From NCBI RefSeq assembly GCF_003019255.1, contig NZ_CP027846.1, forward strand, positions 1,550,001 to 1,614,000: DNA of 64,000 nucleotides, read 5' to 3'. Within the stretch, counting starts at the first letter, position 1, and each line of letters starts with the position of its first letter. The position numbers were made by a program, and so were the translations under genes. The stretch is from Staphylococcus kloosii. Its GTDB lineage: Bacteria; Bacillota; Bacilli; Staphylococcales; Staphylococcaceae. This document shows, one piece after another, positions 17,011 through 25,995 of the stretch. The notes below the pieces were generated by a model, which saw nothing but the letters and a program-made list of their open reading frames with translations, searched no databases and was not told the origin of the DNA.

Positions 17011-17688
17011 ATGGAACAAGAAGAAATTTATAATTATATTAAACAAGGTCAAAATGATAAGGCGTTACAAGCTTTATTTGATAATATAGAAAATAACCCA
17101 CAAGAAATAGAAAATTACATCAATGCAGGTATATTAATAGCAGAAGCGGGCGAAATTGAACATGCTGAAACATTTTTCCAAAAAGCATTAACAATAGATG
17201 CTGAGAACGGTGCTGTTTATTATAATTTAGCAAATGTATATTATAATGAAGGTCGTTTTAATGAAGCTATCAAGTTATATCAAACTGCATTACAACATGC
17301 CAAAGATGGTTTAGTGGATAAGATTGACGCAAATTATATGATAGGTATGTCATTTAACCAACTTGAATCATTTAAACAAGCGATGCCATTTTTAATGACG
17401 GCAGCTGAAGCGGATGACCGACAAGATGTGGAAGTTCAATTCCAATATGGTTTAGTATTATGTCATTTAGAGATGTTTGATCAAGCAATTGAACAATTAA
17501 ATTACGTATTAACATTAGACAATGAACACGTTGATGCGCTTTATAATTTAGGTTTAGCTACATATATGAGTACTGAAAACGTTGATGATGCTTTAAATTA
17601 CTTTAATAAAGCAGTAGCTATTAACCCGGAACACCATATGAGCCAACACGCGATAACAACTTTTAAATCAATTCAAGAGGAGGAGTAA
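17011..17688 (+). CDS. Tetratricopeptide repeat protein
   Basis: A 225-residue soluble protein made of about five or six TPR helical hairpins (for example AETFFQKALTIDAENGAVYY and YYNEGRFNEAIKLYQTAL). There is no signal peptide or enzyme domain. TPR proteins are protein-protein scaffolds. It is conserved just upstream of recD2 in staphylococci, with four bases between them, so it is cotranscribed, but a link to RecD2 function is not established. GGGGTATCG lies ahead of the ATG. Confidence 0.85.
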   Translation: MEQEEIYNYIKQGQNDKALQALFDNIENNPQEIENYINAGILIAEAGEIEHAETFFQKALTIDAENGAVYYNLANVYYNEGRFNEAIKLYQTALQHAKDGLVDKIDANYMIGMSFNQLESFKQAMPFLMTAAEADDRQDVEVQFQYGLVLCHLEMFDQAIEQLNYVLTLDNEHVDALYNLGLATYMSTENVDDALNYFNKAVAINPEHHMSQHAITTFKSIQEEE

Positions 17689-17692
17689 AGCC

Positions 17693-20089
17693 ATGGCTGA
17701 TTCTACACTGTTTAACTATTCAATGGTTAAAGGCACAGTTGACGCAATTCTATTTCAAAATAAAGATAACTTTTATACTGTGTTAAAAGTCGATACAATT
17801 GAATCAAATGAAACCTTTGATAGTATGCCGACAGTTGTAGGATTTTTCCCTGAAGTGGTTGAAGGTGATGTTTATACTTTCAAAGGACAAGTCGCTACGC
17901 ATCCCAAATATGGTAAACAACTAAAGGCCGAAACATTCGAAAAAGAGTTACCTCAAACAAAAGAAGCCATCGTCAGTTATCTTTCTAGTGATCTATTTAA
18001 AGGAATTGGTAAAAAAACTGCTCAAAATATTGTAAACGCCCTAGGTGAAAATACAATTTCAGATATTTTAAATGATGCAACAGTACTTGAAAAAGTGCCT
18101 GGCTTACCTAAGAAAAAACAACAACAAATTGCCGAACAAATCGCGAGTAATCAAGAAACTGAGCGAATTATCATTCGACTGCATGACTTAGGTTTCGGTC
18201 CTAAGTTAGCCATGAATATTTACCAAACATATCTCGGTGAAACTTTAAATGTAATTGAGAAGAGTCCGTATCAACTTGTTTATGATGTAAAAGGTATTGG
18301 TTTCAATAAGGCAGATGTATTAGCTAAAAATATTGGTATTCAATATAATGATCCTGAACGTATTAAAGCAGGTATTCTATATTTACTAGAAGAAGAATGT
18401 ATTAAACAAGGTCATACTTATTTACCAAGCCAATTTTTAATAGATAACGTCCAGGATATGTTATCAAATCCACCAGCTGAAGAGATAGAAAGAAAGCAAA
18501 TTGAAGCGCAAATCGATCAACTCGTGAATGATAGTAAATTAATACAACAAGAAGATCAGTTCGCTATTCCAAGTTTATATTACTCAGAAATTAAAAGTGT
18601 GCAAAATTTATATCGTAATTTCACATATACAAAGAAATTAAAAGATATAGAAACTTCAGAATTATTGTTAGAAATTGGAGATATTGAAGATAAGAACAAT
18701 GTCAGCTATGCCGAATCTCAAAGAGAAGCTTTACAAACGGCTATTAATTCTAAAGTAATGTTATTAACAGGTGGACCTGGTACAGGTAAAACTACTGTTA
18801 TAAAAGGTATTGTAGAATTATATGCTGAAATTCATGGCTTATCGTTAGATTATGATGATTATAAGGAAGATGATTATCCAATTGTATTAGGAGCACCAAC
18901 GGGTCGAGCTTCTAAAAGATTATCTGAGTCGACAGAACTTGAAGCCATGACGATTCATCGGTTAATTGGGTGGAATCAAGATACACAGCCAGAAGATATA
19001 TTGGATAATGAAATTAATGCGAAATTAATCATTATCGATGAAATGTCTATGGTCGATACGTGGTTGTTCCATCAATTTATGAGCGCCGTGCCAATCGATG
19101 CTCAAATTGTATTGGTGGGGGACGAAGACCAATTACCATCTGTAGGACCAGGACAAGTCTTTAAAGATTTAATTGATTCTAAAGTAATTCCTAGAGTAAA
19201 TCTTACTGAAGTTTATCGACAACAAGAAGGTTCAAGTATTATTGAGTTAGCACATCGTATCAAATTAAATCAACATGTTGATATTACGCAACGCTTTCAC
19301 GATAGAAACTTTATAAATTGTTCTACAGAACAAATTCCTGAAGTCGTTGATAAGGTAGTTAATAGTGCAGTTTCAAAAGGATATGATATGAGTGATATCC
19401 AAGTGCTAGCTCCGATGTATAAAGGTTCAGCAGGTATTAAAAAATTAAATTCAGTATTGCAAGGTATTTTGAACCCTAAGGATAAAGACACTAGAGAAAT
19501 CGAATTTGGAGAAGTACTGTTTCGTAAAGGCGATAAAGTATTACAACTGGTCAATCGCCCAAATGATAATATTTTTAATGGCGATATAGGTGTTATAGTT
19601 GGCATATTTTGGGCGAAAGAAAATGCGTTAGATAAAGATGTCGTAGTTGTAGATTTTGAAGGCAATGAAATTACATTTACGAGACAGGATTTAATGGAAT
19701 TGACACATGCATATTGTACGTCTATTCATAAATCTCAAGGTTCTGAATTTCCGATTGTTATTATGCCTATGGTCAAACAATATTATAGAATGTTGCAGAA
19801 GCCTATCTTATATACTGGTTTAACTAGAGCTAAACAATCTTTAGTCTTTTTAGGCGATCCACAAGCCTTTGATTTAGGTTTGAAAACGAACGGGCAAGTT
19901 AGAATGACGCAACTTTGTTCATTATTACAAGCTTACTTTAACAATGATGAAGATGAAGCACAAGCTGACGCAAAAGAAGTTAACAATAGTTTTGATGCAT
20001 CTATAGAATTAAGCGAAACAACAATATATAAAATAGATCCCATGATAAATATGGGACAAATGTCGCCTTATGACTTCGTTAATGATTGA
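17693..20089 (+). CDS. recD2: ATP-dependent RecD2 DNA helicase
   Basis: This SF1B 5'-3' helicase is found in bacteria without RecBC and has roles in mismatch repair and fork progress. The 798 residues match RecD2. An N-terminal OB-like and helix-hairpin-helix region (FKGIGKKTAQNIV) covers about 1-220. The helicase core starts with Walker A GGPGTGKTT at about 361-369. It continues through IIIDEMSMVD, GDEDQLPSVGPG and YRQQEGS, ending with HKSQGSEFP and YTGLTRAK (motif VI). The start is at 17693 in a GGAGGAGTAAAGCCATGG context. No terminator is evident before the alaS T-box. Confidence 0.95.
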   Translation: MADSTLFNYSMVKGTVDAILFQNKDNFYTVLKVDTIESNETFDSMPTVVGFFPEVVEGDVYTFKGQVATHPKYGKQLKAETFEKELPQTKEAIVSYLSSDLFKGIGKKTAQNIVNALGENTISDILNDATVLEKVPGLPKKKQQQIAEQIASNQETERIIIRLHDLGFGPKLAMNIYQTYLGETLNVIEKSPYQLVYDVKGIGFNKADVLAKNIGIQYNDPERIKAGILYLLEEECIKQGHTYLPSQFLIDNVQDMLSNPPAEEIERKQIEAQIDQLVNDSKLIQQEDQFAIPSLYYSEIKSVQNLYRNFTYTKKLKDIETSELLLEIGDIEDKNNVSYAESQREALQTAINSKVMLLTGGPGTGKTTVIKGIVELYAEIHGLSLDYDDYKEDDYPIVLGAPTGRASKRLSESTELEAMTIHRLIGWNQDTQPEDILDNEINAKLIIIDEMSMVDTWLFHQFMSAVPIDAQIVLVGDEDQLPSVGPGQVFKDLIDSKVIPRVNLTEVYRQQEGSSIIELAHRIKLNQHVDITQRFHDRNFINCSTEQIPEVVDKVVNSAVSKGYDMSDIQVLAPMYKGSAGIKKLNSVLQGILNPKDKDTREIEFGEVLFRKGDKVLQLVNRPNDNIFNGDIGVIVGIFWAKENALDKDVVVVDFEGNEITFTRQDLMELTHAYCTSIHKSQGSEFPIVIMPMVKQYYRMLQKPILYTGLTRAKQSLVFLGDPQAFDLGLKTNGQVRMTQLCSLLQAYFNNDEDEAQADAKEVNNSFDASIELSETTIYKIDPMINMGQMSPYDFVND

Positions 20090-20149
20090 CACGAAGTTAG
20101 AAAATAAATACAATGTATTTAAAGTTTATAAAGAAGATGAGTAAATAAC

Positions 20150-20342
20150 TTTGAACATATAGAGATGTGCTGGTTGGTGAAAAGTACAGTCTGAGTTATT
20201 GAACGCTACTTCGTGTCATTGTTAATAAATACTTAATTGAGTGATAAACAAAATGTACGTTTTCCGAAACGCTATTGTTTTGTTTATAACTAGGGTGGTA
20301 CCGCGAATCGTTCGTCCCTTTTATAGTGGATGAACTTTTTTT
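20150..20342 (+). promoter_or_regulatory. T-box riboswitch for alanine, upstream of alaS
   Basis: The conserved T-box AGGGTGGTACCGCG is at 20292-20305, followed by a terminator (GTTCGTCC 20310-20317 with GGATGAAC 20328-20335, then T 20336-20342). The specifier codon is GCT (Ala) at 20205-20207 in the context GAACGCTAC. The 5' limit of stem I is approximate. Uncharged tRNA-Ala should promote readthrough into alaS. Confidence 0.94.
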
Positions 20343-20393
20343 GTGCGCAAAATTATTTATAAATGATGTATGTATTAAATTGGAGGGTTATAA

Positions 20394-23024
20394 ATGAAAA
20401 ACTTAAAAGCAAGTGAGATTAGACAAGGTTTTATAGACTTCTTTGTAGAAAAAGGGCATATGGTAGAACCTTCTGCACCATTAGTACCTATCGATGACGA
20501 TTCATTATTATGGATTAACTCAGGGGTAGCAACATTAAAAAAATATTTCGATGGTCGTGAAACACCAAAAAAACCTAGAATTGTAAATTCACAAAAAGCG
20601 ATTCGTACGAATGATATTGAAAATGTTGGTTTCACTGCACGTCACCATACATTTTTCGAAATGTTAGGTAATTTTTCTATTGGTGATTATTTCAAAAAAG
20701 AAGCTATTGAATATGCTTGGGAGTTTTTAACTAGCGACAAATGGATGGGCATGGAACCAAGTAAATTATATGTAACAATACATCCTGAAGATACTGAAGC
20801 TTATAAATTATGGCATGAAGATATTGGACTTGAAGAAAGTCGTATTATTCGAATTGAAGGTAACTTTTGGGATATAGGTGAAGGACCTTCTGGACCAAAC
20901 ACTGAAATATTTTATGACCGCGGAGACGAATATGGTCAGGAAGACCCTCCAGAAGAAATGTATCCAGGTGGCGAAAACGAACGTTACTTAGAGGTATGGA
21001 ACTTAGTATTTAGTGAATTTAACCATAATAAAGACCATACTTATACGCCACTTCCTAATAAAAATATTGATACTGGTATGGGTCTTGAAAGAATGGCATC
21101 TGTGGCTCAAGATGTACGTACTAACTATGAAACAGATTTATTTATGCCAATTATTGAAGAAGTAGAAAAAATTTCTGGCAAAAAATATTTAACTAATAAT
21201 GAATATGATGTTGCGTTTAAAGTTATATCAGATCATATTAGAACAATTTCATTTGCTATTGCTGATGGCGCGTTGCCAGCAAATGAAGGACGTGGCTATG
21301 TATTACGTAGATTATTACGTAGAGCAGTACGTTTTAGCCAGTCACTAGACATTAATGAACCATTTTTATATAAATTGGTAGATATCGTTGCTGAAATTAT
21401 GGAACCATACTACCCAAATGTAAAAGAAAAAGCACAGTTTATACAACGTGTTATTAAATCAGAAGAAGAGAGATTCCATGAAACATTACAAGAAGGTTTA
21501 GCAATCTTAAACACACTTGTACAAAAAGCTAAGGACAGCGATAAAACAATTGCTGGTGAAGATGCGTTTAAGCTTTATGATACTTATGGTTTCCCAGTAG
21601 AGTTAACTGAAGAATTTGCGCAACAAGAAGGTTTATCAATAGATATGGATACTTTTGAAGTTGAAATGCAAAAACAAAGAGATCGTGCACGTCAAGCGCG
21701 TCAAAGTGGACAATCTATGCAAATCCAAAGTGATGTGTTAAAACAAATTAATACTGACAGTACGTTTGTTGGCTATGAACAAATGGCTGCAGATTCTACA
21801 ATAACTGACATTATTAAAGATGGTGAGCTTGTTAATACAGTTGAAGCTGGTGACGAAATTAGTCTTATCTTAAAAGAAACACCATTCTACGCTGTTAGTG
21901 GTGGACAAGTTGCTGATAAAGGTACGATAAGTAATGAAAGTTTTGAAATCTATGTAGAAGAAGTAACCAAAGCACCAAACGGTCAAAACTTACACACAGG
22001 TAAAGTACAATTTGGTAAAGTAACTACAGGTGCTAAAGTAACTGCAGAAGTAAATCACAACGAACGTCAAGCAATTAAGAAAAATCACAGTGCGACACAT
22101 TTACTACATGCAGCATTAAAAGAAATTTTAGGTGATCATGTTAACCAAGCAGGTTCATTAGTAGAGCCTGATAGATTACGTTTTGACTTTTCACATTTCG
22201 GTCCGCTATCTGAAGAAGAAATCGAAATTGTTGAACGTCGCGTAAATGAAGAAATATGGAATAATATTTCAGTTTCTATTAAAGAAATGCCAATTGACGA
22301 AGCTAAAAAAATGGGTGCTATGGCATTATTTGGTGAAAAATACGGTGACGTAGTTAGAGTTGTCGACATGGCACCATTTTCAATAGAATTATGTGGTGGT
22401 ATTCACGTAAGCAATACGTCAGAAATCGGTTTATTCAAAATTGTAAGTGAATCAGGTACAGGTGCTGGGGTACGTAGAATTGAAGCATTAACTGGAAAAT
22501 CAGCATTCCTATATTTAGAATCAATTCAAAATCATTTCAAACAATTGAAAAAACAAATTAAAGTAAAAGCTGATGATCAAGTTTTAGATAAAGTTGTACA
22601 AATGCAAAATGATGAAAAATCATTACACAGACAGTTAGAACAACGTAGTAAAGAAATTACGGCGTTGAAAATGGGTGACATTAAAGATCAGGTTGAAGAA
22701 ATAAATGGCTTGAACGTATTAGCTACCGAAGTGGAAGTAGATAATGCCAATGCAATCCGCGAAACGATGGATGATTTCAAATCTAAATTACAAGATACTG
22801 TTATTATTTTAGTAAGTAAGGTGGGCGATAAAGTTTCACTTATTGCTACAGTACCAAAATCATTAACTGATAAAGTTAAAGCTGGAGATATCATTAAAGA
22901 AATGGCTCCAGTAGTTGGTGGTAAAGGTGGCGGTCGTCCTGATATGGCTCAAGGTGGCGGTACACAGCCTGAAAACATAACAGAATCATTACGTTTTATT
23001 AAAAATTACATTAAATCACTGTAA
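20394..23024 (+). CDS. alaS: Alanyl-tRNA synthetase
   Basis: This class II synthetase charges tRNA-Ala and edits Ser/Gly mischarging. At 876 residues it is full length. The order is catalytic core (about 1-240), tRNA-recognition domain, editing domain with HSATHLLHAAL (about 566) and CGGIHVSNTSEIG (about 665), and a C-terminal C-Ala domain ending with GGGRPDMAQGG. GGAGGG precedes the ATG. It is controlled by the Ala T-box. ireB starts about 65 bases later. Confidence 0.97.
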   Translation: MKNLKASEIRQGFIDFFVEKGHMVEPSAPLVPIDDDSLLWINSGVATLKKYFDGRETPKKPRIVNSQKAIRTNDIENVGFTARHHTFFEMLGNFSIGDYFKKEAIEYAWEFLTSDKWMGMEPSKLYVTIHPEDTEAYKLWHEDIGLEESRIIRIEGNFWDIGEGPSGPNTEIFYDRGDEYGQEDPPEEMYPGGENERYLEVWNLVFSEFNHNKDHTYTPLPNKNIDTGMGLERMASVAQDVRTNYETDLFMPIIEEVEKISGKKYLTNNEYDVAFKVISDHIRTISFAIADGALPANEGRGYVLRRLLRRAVRFSQSLDINEPFLYKLVDIVAEIMEPYYPNVKEKAQFIQRVIKSEEERFHETLQEGLAILNTLVQKAKDSDKTIAGEDAFKLYDTYGFPVELTEEFAQQEGLSIDMDTFEVEMQKQRDRARQARQSGQSMQIQSDVLKQINTDSTFVGYEQMAADSTITDIIKDGELVNTVEAGDEISLILKETPFYAVSGGQVADKGTISNESFEIYVEEVTKAPNGQNLHTGKVQFGKVTTGAKVTAEVNHNERQAIKKNHSATHLLHAALKEILGDHVNQAGSLVEPDRLRFDFSHFGPLSEEEIEIVERRVNEEIWNNISVSIKEMPIDEAKKMGAMALFGEKYGDVVRVVDMAPFSIELCGGIHVSNTSEIGLFKIVSESGTGAGVRRIEALTGKSAFLYLESIQNHFKQLKKQIKVKADDQVLDKVVQMQNDEKSLHRQLEQRSKEITALKMGDIKDQVEEINGLNVLATEVEVDNANAIRETMDDFKSKLQDTVIILVSKVGDKVSLIATVPKSLTDKVKAGDIIKEMAPVVGGKGGGRPDMAQGGGTQPENITESLRFIKNYIKSL

Positions 23025-23089
23025 CTTGAAGATAGAGTAAGTTAAAATAGTGTTGTACAATTTTTACTATATTTGAAGGAGTGTTTGAC

Positions 23090-23353
23090 GTGGAAAACTT
23101 AGATAAAACAATGAAGTTTAGTTATGATGAAATACCTAAGAAAGATGTCAGAACAGTGTTACTAAATGTATATAATACATTAGAAGAACGTGGCTACAAC
23201 CCTGTAAACCAAATCGTGGGATATTTACTTTCAGGTGATCCTGCATATATCCCAAGACACAACGATGCGCGAAATCAAATTAGACATATCGATAGAGATG
23301 ACATTATGGAAGAACTAGTGTCAAGCTATCTCCAAGATAGTACGAAAGAATAA
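23090..23353 (+). CDS. IreB family regulatory phosphoprotein (UPF0297)
   Basis: A small conserved cytosolic protein. The family N-terminus MENLDKTMKFSYDEIP starts at the GTG at 23090, eight bases after AAGGAG 23076-23081; the frame also has a GTG at 23081, which overlaps the ribosome site. This gives 87 residues. Enterococcal IreB is phosphorylated by the PASTA kinase IreK on N-terminal threonines and affects cephalosporin resistance; the Thr in DKTM is present here. Function in staphylococci is inferred. It sits in the conserved alaS-ireB-ruvX-yrzB group. Confidence 0.88.
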   Translation: MENLDKTMKFSYDEIPKKDVRTVLLNVYNTLEERGYNPVNQIVGYLLSGDPAYIPRHNDARNQIRHIDRDDIMEELVSSYLQDSTKE

Positions 23354-23355
23354 TT

Positions 23356-23784
23356 ATGTTAACGAAAAAAATAATGGGTCTTGATGTAGGAAGTAAAACT
23401 GTTGGTATTGCCATTAGTGATTTAATGGGTTGGACTGCACAAGGCTTAGACACACTCCAAATAAATGAAAAAGAAAATGAGCTTGGTATTGATAAGCTTG
23501 TACAAATAGTAAAAAAAGAAAACGTGGGCACAGTTGTTATTGGATTACCAAAAAATATGAATAATTCTATTGGATTTCGAGGGGAAGCTTCGTTACAATA
23601 CAAAGAACAGCTTCAAGAAGCTTTACCCTCACTTGAAATAATCATGTGGGATGAACGTCTTAGCACAATGGCTGCAGAACGTTCTTTGCTAGAGGCTGAT
23701 GTATCTAGACAAAAAAGAAAAAAAGTTATCGATAAGATGGCAGCAGTATTTATCTTGCAAGGTTACTTGGATTCAATTCAATAA
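23356..23784 (+). CDS. ruvX: RuvX/YqgF family putative Holliday junction resolvase / rRNA nuclease
   Basis: A 142-residue RNase H-fold protein. The acidic active-site strand GLDVGSKTVGIAISD is at about 8-22, with a second acidic region MWDERLSTM near 96 and a final Asp in KVIDKMAAV. E. coli YqgF processes the 5' end of pre-16S rRNA; a resolvase role has also been proposed. It starts two bases after the ireB stop and is followed by yrzB at 16 bases, in a conserved trio. Confidence 0.9.
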   Translation: MLTKKIMGLDVGSKTVGIAISDLMGWTAQGLDTLQINEKENELGIDKLVQIVKKENVGTVVIGLPKNMNNSIGFRGEASLQYKEQLQEALPSLEIIMWDERLSTMAAERSLLEADVSRQKRKKVIDKMAAVFILQGYLDSIQ

Positions 23785-23800
23785 AAAGGAGAAATTTAAG

Positions 23801-24133
23801 ATGACAGAACATAACAATGCAGAATTACAAATTAATAATGAGGAAGAATTACTAACTCTATATGACGAAGAAGGAAATGAAGTTCTTTACCGCAAAGTTT
23901 TAGAATTCTATCATCCTGAATTTAAAAAAGAATATGTCATTTTAGCAGAAGAAGGCGCAGAAGCAGATGACGACGATTTAATTGAATTAGTCCCAATGAT
24001 TAATGACCCAGATGAAAATGGTGAAGGTGGTAAGTTCTTACCGGTAGAAACTGATGAAGAATGGGATATGATTGAAGAAGTTGTTAATACTGAAATGGAT
24101 GACGCGTACGACCATGATCACGATCATGAATAA
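23801..24133 (+). CDS. DUF1292 family acidic protein (YrzB, UPF0473)
   Basis: A 110-residue very acidic protein of unknown function. The frame is open upstream into ruvX, but an AAAAGGAGA site and the family N-terminus place the start at the ATG at 23801. The core LLTLYDEEGNEVLYRKVLEF resembles the DUF1292 fold, and the C-terminus is a His/Asp tail (DDAYDHDHDHDHE-like) that might bind metal. It ends the ireB-ruvX-yrzB unit and is followed by a strong terminator. Confidence 0.88.
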   Translation: MTEHNNAELQINNEEELLTLYDEEGNEVLYRKVLEFYHPEFKKEYVILAEEGAEADDDDLIELVPMINDPDENGEGGKFLPVETDEEWDMIEEVVNTEMDDAYDHDHDHE

Positions 24134-24143
24134 TTAACACTTT

Positions 24144-24188
24144 AAAGAATAAATTCTATTACTTTTTAATAGAATTTATTCTTTTTTT
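24144..24188 (+). terminator. Terminator after yrzB
   Basis: A perfect 17 bp AT-rich stem (24144-24160 with 24168-24184) with an ACTTTTT loop ends in a T run. The following 230 bases up to 24420 are AT-rich and show no recognisable gene or RNA. Confidence 0.88.
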
Positions 24189-24420
24189 ATAATTAAACAT
24201 ACAAATTAAGTTCATACAGTAATTTTTATGAATAGAAATGCAGTCATTGCCTTTTCAATCTTATCTTTCTCAATAAAATATGGTAGAATATTTAAAGTTA
24301 AATTATATTTACCGTATGTAAACAACTACTATAAACAAAAACTGTATTTTGTCATTTTAATAATCAATATGATAGACACTATAATTAATTGTTTTAAGAT
24401 AATATAAAGGAAGTAATAAT

Positions 24421-25056
24421 TTGGAAAAAAATCAAGCTTATTTATTAAATTTACTAGACTATAATTCTACTAACATAGAAGAATTGAGAGCATATGCAGA
24501 AGAAAATGATGTGCCTATTGTCGATCGAATGACACTTGAAATGATTAAACAAATAATTAGAATACATAAACCTACTAAAATTCTTGAAATTGGTACAGCC
24601 ATAGGATATAGTTCAATGCAATTTGCTGCAATTAATCCGCAAATCCAAGTTACGACAATTGAAAGAAATGAACAAATGCAAGCACAGGCATCAAGCAATT
24701 TTGAACGTTATAATTTTCAACAGCAAATTCATATGATTCAAGGCGATGCATTAGAACAATTTGACACTGTAAAAAATCAGACCTTTGATATGATTTTTAT
24801 CGATGCTGCCAAAGCACAGTCAAAGAAATTTTTTGAGTTATATACCCCTTTATTAAAACAAAATGGTGTCGTTATTACAGACAACATCTTATATCATGAT
24901 TTTGTTGCAGATATTGATGTAGTTAGAAATAGAAATATAAAACAAATGGTCAAAAAAATACAAAAATATAATGAATGGTTAATACAAAACGATTCGTTTA
25001 CTACTAATTTTTTAAATATTGATGATGGTTTAGCTATTTCAATTAAAGGAGAGTAA
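24421..25056 (+). CDS. trmR: tRNA 5-hydroxyuridine methyltransferase, YrrM/TrmR type
   Basis: A 211-residue class I SAM methyltransferase of the O-methyltransferase 3 family. The SAM motif I ILEIGTAIGYSS is at about 54-65, and the acidic and metal-binding DMIFIDAAKAQ is near 121-131. B. subtilis TrmR converts ho5U34 to mo5U34 in tRNA. The gene is directly upstream of trhP1 and trhP2, which make ho5U, so the same function is strongly implied. Start is TTG with AAAGGAAG before it; no ATG fits better. Confidence 0.88.
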   Translation: MEKNQAYLLNLLDYNSTNIEELRAYAEENDVPIVDRMTLEMIKQIIRIHKPTKILEIGTAIGYSSMQFAAINPQIQVTTIERNEQMQAQASSNFERYNFQQQIHMIQGDALEQFDTVKNQTFDMIFIDAAKAQSKKFFELYTPLLKQNGVVITDNILYHDFVADIDVVRNRNIKQMVKKIQKYNEWLIQNDSFTTNFLNIDDGLAISIKGE

Positions 25057-25058
25057 GT

Positions 25059-25982
25059 ATGACTGAATTATTAGTGACACCCAAATCTGTTGCTCATATT
25101 GCAACCCTAATAGACAAAGGGGCAGATGCTTTTGTTCTTGGAGAACAAAAATTTGGTTTGAGACTTGCTGGTGAATTTGATCGCGATACTTTAAAAGAGG
25201 CTGTTGAATTAATACATCAGCATGGTAAAAAAGCTTACATCGCAGTAAATGGTATTTTTCATAATTATCATTTGAACGCACTTGAGGATTATATTTCATA
25301 TTTACATGAAATAAATGTGGATAGAATAATTTTTGGCGATCCTGCTGTAGTCATGTACGTCAAACAACAAGCGCATCCTATTCCGCTAAATTGGGACGCT
25401 GAAGCTTTAGTAACAAACTACTTCCAATGTAATTATTGGGGGGAGAAGGGCGCTAACAGAGCGGTATTAGCTAGAGAATTAAGTTTAGAAGAAATATTAA
25501 ACATTAAACAACATGCCAATGTAGAAATTGAAGTTCAAGTACATGGCATGACATGTATGTTCCAATCAAAACGTATGTTATTAGGGAATTATTATACTTT
25601 CCAACAACGTCAAATGAAAATTGAACGTAATGATGTATCTAAACAATTGTTATTGTATGACGAAGAACGTGATAACAAATATCCTGTGTATGAAGATTAT
25701 AACGGAACACATATTATGTCTCCGAATGATATTTGTTTAATAGAAGAATTAGATGCGCTTTTAGAAGCCGGTATCGATGCCTTTAAAATTGATGGCGTAT
25801 TACAAACAGAGGAATATATCAATGTTTGCACTGCTCAATATAGAGAAGCTATCGATTTATATAATGAGGATCCAGAAGCATACGAGGATGAAAAATTTAT
25901 GCTCGTAGATCCGATTGAAGAAATCCAACCAGAACATCGACCATTTGACGAAGGATTTTTATTTAAGCAAACAGTATATTAA
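25059..25982 (+). CDS. trhP1: Peptidase U32-like tRNA uridine hydroxylation protein TrhP1
   Basis: A 307-residue U32-family protein with a TIM-barrel-like N-terminal half (TELLVTPKSVAHIATLID, GADAFVLGEQKFGLRL). In B. subtilis, TrhP1 and TrhP2 are needed for prephenate-dependent hydroxylation of U34 to ho5U in tRNAs. It lacks the cysteine cluster seen in the next gene, so it is probably the non-Fe-S partner. It starts two bases after trmR and is followed by trhP2 after 13 bases. Confidence 0.87.
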   Translation: MTELLVTPKSVAHIATLIDKGADAFVLGEQKFGLRLAGEFDRDTLKEAVELIHQHGKKAYIAVNGIFHNYHLNALEDYISYLHEINVDRIIFGDPAVVMYVKQQAHPIPLNWDAEALVTNYFQCNYWGEKGANRAVLARELSLEEILNIKQHANVEIEVQVHGMTCMFQSKRMLLGNYYTFQQRQMKIERNDVSKQLLLYDEERDNKYPVYEDYNGTHIMSPNDICLIEELDALLEAGIDAFKIDGVLQTEEYINVCTAQYREAIDLYNEDPEAYEDEKFMLVDPIEEIQPEHRPFDEGFLFKQTVY

Positions 25983-25995
25983 GGAGGAGAATTAA

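Noticed and set aside
19297..19665. 122-codon ORF on the minus strand inside recD2
   Set aside because: Low-complexity Ser/Leu-rich shadow of a clear gene, with no ribosome site.
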